Part shown: positions 4,441 to 8,445 of the stretch, one piece after another
Layout of the letters: every line of letters begins with the position of its first letter
Numbering within the stretch: position 1 is the first letter of the stretch
Source: an uncultured Sutterella sp.
GTDB taxonomy: Bacteria > Pseudomonadota > Gammaproteobacteria > Burkholderiales > Burkholderiaceae_F
Direction: 5' to 3'
Assembly (NCBI GenBank): GCA_905202595.1
Contig: CAJKSP010000069.1
Coordinates: 1 to 8,445 of the forward strand
DNA length: 8,445 bases
Program-made: the position numbers and the translations under genes
Notes under the pieces: model-generated
Told to the model about the DNA's origin: nothing
The model's database searches: none
Seen by the model: the letters and a program-made list of their open reading frames with translations, nothing else

Positions 4441-7125
4441 ATGCAATTCACACGCAGAAGCTTCATTCAAGCGACCGCGATCACGGGCTTAGCCGCTGCG
4501 GCCGGCCTCGCCGCCGACGGGCTTGTGCCGAAGGCCGCCGCTGCGGAAGCGGCGGGCGGCGCCAAGCCTGCAGCCGGCGCCGCTGCCGGCGAAACCAAAA
4601 TCGTGAAGACGTGCTGCCGCGCCTGCATTCACAACTGCGGCGTGCTCGCGCACGTGCGCAATGGCCGCGTCGTCAAGCTCGAAGGCAATCCGGAATACCC
4701 GATGACTGACGGCCGCCTCTGCGCCAAGGGCCTTTCCGGCATTTCCGCCCTCTACCATCCGAATCGCAACAAGTACCCGATGATTCGAGTCGGCAAGCGC
4801 GGCGAAAACAAGTGGCGCCGCATCAGCTGGCAGGAAGCGATCGATACCATTGCGAAGAAGATGGAGGAGGTCCGCCACCAGTACGGCGCCGAGTCTGTCC
4901 TCATCACGACGGGCGGCGGCGGCAATCCGGCCTTCCGCGGCATTCCTCGCGTGGCCAACGCATTCGGCACGCCGAACTTCTACGAGCCGGGCTGCGCGCA
5001 GTGCTATCTGCCCCGCACGCTCGCGTTCGACATGATGTACGGCGGCCCCGACACGTCGATCTCCGACGAAAAGAGCCGCGAAATCTACAACCCCAACACG
5101 GTCATGAAGTCGATCGTGCTCTGGGGCACGGATCCGAGCAACAGCAATCCGGCAGGCGGCGGCCATGCGCTCGTCAAGCTCCGCGCCAAGGGCGTGAAGA
5201 CCGTCGTCATCGATCCGCGCTTTGTGCCTGAAGCGATGCGCGCCGACGTCTGGCTGCCGGTTCGTCCGGGTACGGACGTTGCGCTCATGCTCGGCTGGAT
5301 GCGCTACATCATCGAGAAGAAGCTCTACGACGAAGACTTCGTCATGCACTGGACGAACCTGCCGTACCTCGTCAACGTCGAGACGAAGATGCTGGTGCGC
5401 GCGAAGGATCTCGATCCGAAGCTCGACGACAAGACCTACGTCGTCTGGGATCAGAAGACGAAGTCTCCGAAGCCCATCAAGTATCCTTGGGACGATGCGC
5501 TCGATCCGGCGCTTGACGGCGAATTCGAATTCGGCGGCAAGAAGTACAAGACGGGCTTCCGCTGCCTCAAGGAGCGCGTCGAGCCGTGGACGCTCGAAGC
5601 AACGGCCAAGGAATGCTGGCTCGATCCGAAGAAGATCGAAGAAGGCATCAAGATCTACTGCGACGGTCCCTCGGGCGTTGCGCTCGGCGTCGCCACCGAC
5701 CAGTCGCCCAATTCGGTGGAAGCCGCTGAAGGTGCTGTGATCCTCAATGCGCTTTGCGGCAACATCGAGCGTCCGGGTTCGCTCGTGCAGCGCAATCCGA
5801 CATCGAACGTCGTGCCTGCCGGCTCGCTCGCTACGCGCTGCTCGTACCTCCTGCCGGAAGGCCAGCTCACGAAGCGCCTCGGCAGCAACGAGCACAAGGG
5901 CCTTCTGCAGTGGGACGCCGCTCAGCCGACGGCCGTGCTGCAGGCGATGCTCACCGGCAAGCCCTATCCGATCAAGGTGTGGCTTGAGCGCTCGGGCAAC
6001 AAGTTCGGCGTCAACGCCAATGCCGGCTCGTGGGTGAAGGCGATGGACAATGTCGACCTCATCGTCCACATGTACATGTACCCGACCTCGTTCTCGATGT
6101 ACGCGGATATGCTCCTGCCGGCGACCGAATGGCTCGAGACGAACATGCTCGTCGAGTCCCTCAACATGGTGTTCGCCCGCCAGGCCGTGGCGCACGTCTG
6201 GGAGACCGAGGACGAAACGCTCTTCTGGTCGAAGCTCATCAAGCGCTGCGCCGCGCTCGGCAATGAAAACTGCAAGCGCGCCTGCGATCCGGACTTCATG
6301 AAGGACGATCTGGCGTACTGGGATTCGATGGAGGAGCTCCTCGACGGCCGCCTGAAGCGCATCAACATGACGTGGAAGCAGCTCCTGCAGCACAACCCCA
6401 CCACGTACATGCCCTACGACAAGTGGAACACCTACTACGTCTACAAGCAGAAGGATCCGAAGACGGGCCTGCCTCAGGGCTTCCGCACGCCTTCGAAGAA
6501 GCTCGAGCTCTACGGCGAAGTGTGGATCACGCTCGCCCGCACGGGCAAGCCCTATGCGCTGCAGCCGCTGCCGCCGGCCTCCAAGGACTACGATCCGCTG
6601 CCCTGGTACATGGTTCCCTCGGAAAATCCGTTCAACGAAGTCGGACGCGACTACCCGCTCGTCCTCACGAACGGCCGCCTGCCGATGTACCACCACGGCA
6701 CGCTTCGCAATGTGCCTTACATCCGCGAGATCTATCCGGTGCCCAAGGTCTGGGTCAATCCGGTCGACGCGAAGAAGTACGGCCTCAAGACCGACGACTG
6801 GGCCTGGCTTGAATCGAAGCGCGGCAAGACCCGCGGCAAGGTCCTCGTCACGGAAGGCGTGAGCCCGGGCGTGCTCTACATGGAGCGCTTCTGGTTCCCG
6901 GAGACGCTCGGCACGAAGACGCACGGCTGGCAGGAAGGCAATGTGAACGTGCTCACGAAGAACGATGCGCCCTTCAACGACATCGTCGGCACGTACACGC
7001 TGCGCGGCATTCAGGTCCGCATCTCCAAGGCGGACGGCGCGCCGGAAGGCATCTGGCAGAAGCCGGAGGACTTCAAGCCCTGGCTGCCGCAGCCCACGGA
7101 CACGACGCCCAACCCGAAGCTCTAA
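4441..7125 (+). CDS. Tat-exported molybdopterin oxidoreductase, catalytic subunit (DMSO reductase superfamily, Cys-type active site)
   Basis: 894 aa, within the 800-1000 range usual for these periplasmic reductases. Residues 4-10 (TRRSFIQ) form a twin-arginine motif, followed by an Ala-rich segment with cleavage near residue 35. The [4Fe-4S] binding site is C59-x2-C62-x3-C66-x27-C94, which is complete. Molybdopterin-binding hallmarks follow, including VVIDPRF and ADVWLPVRPGTD. The dinucleotide-binding C-terminal domain begins around YPLVLTNGRLP (738) and runs to about 870. The probable Mo ligand lies in PGCAQCY (Cys185/Cys188). Counting back from the conserved YGG, Cys188 falls where DmsA has its serine (alignment from memory). 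This Cys fits polysulfide/thiosulfate, arsenate or catechol-dehydroxylase-like members better than true DMSO reductase, so the substrate stays open. Bis-MGD cofactor and periplasmic location are inferred from the family. It is first in an operon with a DmsB-like and a DmsC-like gene, so menaquinol oxidation coupled to reduction of an external acceptor is the likely role. Confidence 0.93.
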   Translation: MQFTRRSFIQATAITGLAAAAGLAADGLVPKAAAAEAAGGAKPAAGAAAGETKIVKTCCRACIHNCGVLAHVRNGRVVKLEGNPEYPMTDGRLCAKGLSGISALYHPNRNKYPMIRVGKRGENKWRRISWQEAIDTIAKKMEEVRHQYGAESVLITTGGGGNPAFRGIPRVANAFGTPNFYEPGCAQCYLPRTLAFDMMYGGPDTSISDEKSREIYNPNTVMKSIVLWGTDPSNSNPAGGGHALVKLRAKGVKTVVIDPRFVPEAMRADVWLPVRPGTDVALMLGWMRYIIEKKLYDEDFVMHWTNLPYLVNVETKMLVRAKDLDPKLDDKTYVVWDQKTKSPKPIKYPWDDALDPALDGEFEFGGKKYKTGFRCLKERVEPWTLEATAKECWLDPKKIEEGIKIYCDGPSGVALGVATDQSPNSVEAAEGAVILNALCGNIERPGSLVQRNPTSNVVPAGSLATRCSYLLPEGQLTKRLGSNEHKGLLQWDAAQPTAVLQAMLTGKPYPIKVWLERSGNKFGVNANAGSWVKAMDNVDLIVHMYMYPTSFSMYADMLLPATEWLETNMLVESLNMVFARQAVAHVWETEDETLFWSKLIKRCAALGNENCKRACDPDFMKDDLAYWDSMEELLDGRLKRINMTWKQLLQHNPTTYMPYDKWNTYYVYKQKDPKTGLPQGFRTPSKKLELYGEVWITLARTGKPYALQPLPPASKDYDPLPWYMVPSENPFNEVGRDYPLVLTNGRLPMYHHGTLRNVPYIREIYPVPKVWVNPVDAKKYGLKTDDWAWLESKRGKTRGKVLVTEGVSPGVLYMERFWFPETLGTKTHGWQEGNVNVLTKNDAPFNDIVGTYTLRGIQVRISKADGAPEGIWQKPEDFKPWLPQPTDTTPNPKL

Positions 7126-7159
7126 GGATCCGATCGAGCCGCCGCGGGCGCGCATTCGG

Positions 7160-7192
7160 CCGCTGCCTTCCGCATTTGCAGAAAGGCTGCGG
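7160..7192 (+). other. Imperfect hairpin in the gap between the first two operon genes
   Basis: CCGCTGCCTT (7160-7169) pairs with AAGGCTGCGG (7183-7192) with one mismatch and a 13-base loop. It has no T-tract. It occupies a 108-base gap (7126-7233) that is long for an operon whose next gap is 42 bases. It could stabilise the upstream mRNA or set the ratio of the two subunits; this is inference. Confidence 0.35.
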
Positions 7193-7233
7193 TCCAGCGC
7201 CCCGGCGCGCGATGAACTAGGAAGAAATTCGTC

Positions 7234-7827
7234 ATGACACAAAAGACTTTGGTTATCGACCTGGACCGCTGCACCGGCTGCATGGCCTGCGAAATTGCCT
7301 GCAAGCAGGAAAACGGCGTGCCGCTCGGGGTCTACTACAACAAGGTTCACGCGATCGGACCGACGGGCGTGTTCCCGAACATCAAGGCATTCTTTCTGCC
7401 GCACGTCTGCCAGGTCTGCAAGGACGCGCCCTGCGTGAAGGTCTGCCCGACGAAGGCGACCTACCGCACGGACGACGGGCAGATTCTCATCGACAAGGAA
7501 AAGTGCATCGGCTGCCGCGCCTGCATGGCGGCCTGCCCCTACGGCGCCCGCACGTTCAACCCCGAGCAGAAGGTGGTTGAGAAGTGCACGCTCTGCCATC
7601 ACCTCCAGGAAATCGGCGAACAGCCTGCCTGCGTGAAGGTCTGCTGCGCGGACGCCCGCTTCTTCGGCGACATCGACGATCCGGAGAGCGACGTCTCGAA
7701 GGCGATCGCCGCTGCGGGTCCCGAAAACGTCCACAGCATGCCGGATTCGGGCAACCATCCGACGGTGCGCTACATCCTGCACAAGAAGAACGGCGACTGG
7801 CCTGAAAACCCGCCGAAGATGGTCTAG
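7234..7827 (+). CDS. DmsB-like ferredoxin subunit with four [4Fe-4S] clusters
   Basis: 197 aa, close to the usual 190-210 of DmsB/PhsB/PsrB-type electron-transfer subunits. All sixteen cluster cysteines are present in four groups: C13-x2-C16-x2-C19-x3-C23, C59-x2-C62-x4-C67-x3-C71-P, C91-x2-C94-x2-C97-x3-C101-P, and C118-x2-C121-x11-C133-x3-C137. An extra Cys138 follows the last one. There is no signal peptide, so the protein is expected to be exported by hitch-hiking with the Tat-bearing catalytic subunit, as known for this family. AGGAAG (7219-7224) lies 9 bases before the ATG. It would carry electrons from the membrane anchor to the Mo subunit. Sequence alone does not separate DmsB from the PhsB/PsrB/ArrB relatives, so no gene symbol is given. 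Confidence 0.94.
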   Translation: MTQKTLVIDLDRCTGCMACEIACKQENGVPLGVYYNKVHAIGPTGVFPNIKAFFLPHVCQVCKDAPCVKVCPTKATYRTDDGQILIDKEKCIGCRACMAACPYGARTFNPEQKVVEKCTLCHHLQEIGEQPACVKVCCADARFFGDIDDPESDVSKAIAAAGPENVHSMPDSGNHPTVRYILHKKNGDWPENPPKMV

Positions 7828-7869
7828 CCCGGCTTGATGAAGCAGCCTGAAACCCCCTGAGGCAGCAGC

Positions 7870-8445
7870 ATGACGCGCGAACTACTCTCTGCGATTTTTG
7901 CGGCGCTCGCATCCGGCGCGGCGGGACTTCTCCTGGCCGCGGCGGCAGGCGAGCGGATCGGGGCTCGCGCGGGCGGCCTCGCCCGGACGGCGGCCGCCGC
8001 CGCGCTCGCTTCGGCGGCGGCGCTTTTCTCGCTTGCCTCGCAGTTCGGCCGGCCGGACATGATCCTCGCCGCTCTGGCCAATCCCGGCACGGGGATCTTC
8101 CGCGAGCTCGCGGGCGCGCTGGCGGCTTTTGCCGCCTCCGCCGTCTACGCGGGGCTTCTTGCGGCCGGCGCGCGGCAGCGCGTCTGCCGCCGGGCGGCGG
8201 ACGCTGCGGCCGTCATCGGACTGCTCTTCGCGCTGGCCGCGGGGAGCGCTCAGGTGATGTCCTGGCGTCCGGCCTGGAGCACGTGGACGCTGGCGCTTCC
8301 GCCGGCGGGCTTTGCGCTCGCGGCCGGCGCAGCGCTGCTGCGGCTTCTGCTCGCGGCTTCAGCGCCGCTCGAGGCTGGAAAGGGCGGGGCGGCCGCGGCG
8401 AAGGCGCTTGCCACGCTGGAATCTCTGGAAAAACAGACGCAGCAT
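7870..8445 (+). CDS. DmsC-like membrane anchor subunit, truncated by the window end
   Basis: The frame opens at ATG 7870 and stays open for 192 codons to the last base without a stop; the family is usually about 280-300 residues, so roughly a third is missing. TGAGG (7858-7862) lies 7 bases before the start, and the gene follows the ferredoxin gene after 42 bases. Hydrophobic segments at about 5-26, 38-58, 79-100, 112-130 and 142-163 fit a polytopic inner-membrane protein. The stretch SQFGRPDMILAALANPGTG then FREL (57-80) matches the DmsC pattern of Gly-x-Pro, hydrophobics, then Arg/Asn-Glu (E. coli HLGSPMRAF... SNEI, from memory). PAWSTWTLALPPAGF (134-148) resembles its TWYSIWTPMGF. DmsC members oxidise menaquinol without haem and hold the other two subunits on the periplasmic face. 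Alanine makes up about one third of the residues (64 of 192 by my count). An NrfD-type anchor is less likely. Confidence 0.8.
   Translation, partial: MTRELLSAIFAALASGAAGLLLAAAAGERIGARAGGLARTAAAAALASAAALFSLASQFGRPDMILAALANPGTGIFRELAGALAAFAASAVYAGLLAAGARQRVCRRAADAAAVIGLLFALAAGSAQVMSWRPAWSTWTLALPPAGFALAAGAALLRLLLAASAPLEAGKGGAAAAKALATLESLEKQTQH

Noticed and set aside
4419..7132. GGATCC sequences just before and just after the molybdoenzyme gene, suggesting a cloned cassette
   Set aside because: Six-base sites are expected by chance (another is at about 3228). The surrounding sequence is natural, with no vector or linker sequence.
4489..7782. A 1097-codon open frame on the minus strand across the molybdoenzyme and ferredoxin genes
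   Set aside because: It is antisense to two clearly conserved proteins and is rich in Arg, Ala, Asp, His and Val as expected from the complement of GC-rich codons. It has no recognisable domain; it is a compositional shadow.

Overview
The window looks like a piece of a GC-rich proteobacterial genome. A betaproteobacterium of the Sutterellaceae type (Sutterella/Parasutterella, anaerobic gut bacteria) is my best guess. The basis is a large type V autotransporter next to a Tat-exported molybdenum reductase operon with a DmsB-like and a DmsC-like partner. The family-level placement is inference; no marker gene is present.

Left part (1-3210, + strand): the first 54 bases look like the extreme right end of an IS200/IS605-family (TnpB-type) element, with a perfect 8-bp hairpin and a terminal GGATGTCAA. 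Immediately after it comes an autotransporter gene that lacks its signal peptide and start. It keeps a long beta-helix-like passenger and a complete C-terminal outer-membrane barrel ending in Phe. The gene therefore appears to be interrupted at its 5' side by the element, and a hairpin terminator follows it.

Middle (3211-4440): a convergent minus-strand gene encodes a small secreted protein made of six tandem copies of a 17-residue G-R-x-Y-D-x-x-G-R-Y-x-G-R repeat. It is followed by about 640 bases without a convincing gene. This gap holds several inverted repeats that could be operators or leader structures for the next operon.

Right part (4441-8445, + strand): a three-gene operon. It encodes a Tat-signal molybdopterin oxidoreductase (894 aa) with an N-terminal [4Fe-4S] site and a probable Cys ligand to Mo, a 16-cysteine DmsB-like ferredoxin subunit, and a DmsC-like quinol-oxidising membrane anchor cut off by the window end. 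By family logic the membrane subunit takes electrons from menaquinol, the ferredoxin subunit passes them through four Fe-S clusters, and the periplasmic Mo subunit reduces a terminal acceptor. The acceptor cannot be read from the sequence. The Cys-type active site argues against simply calling it a DMSO reductase.
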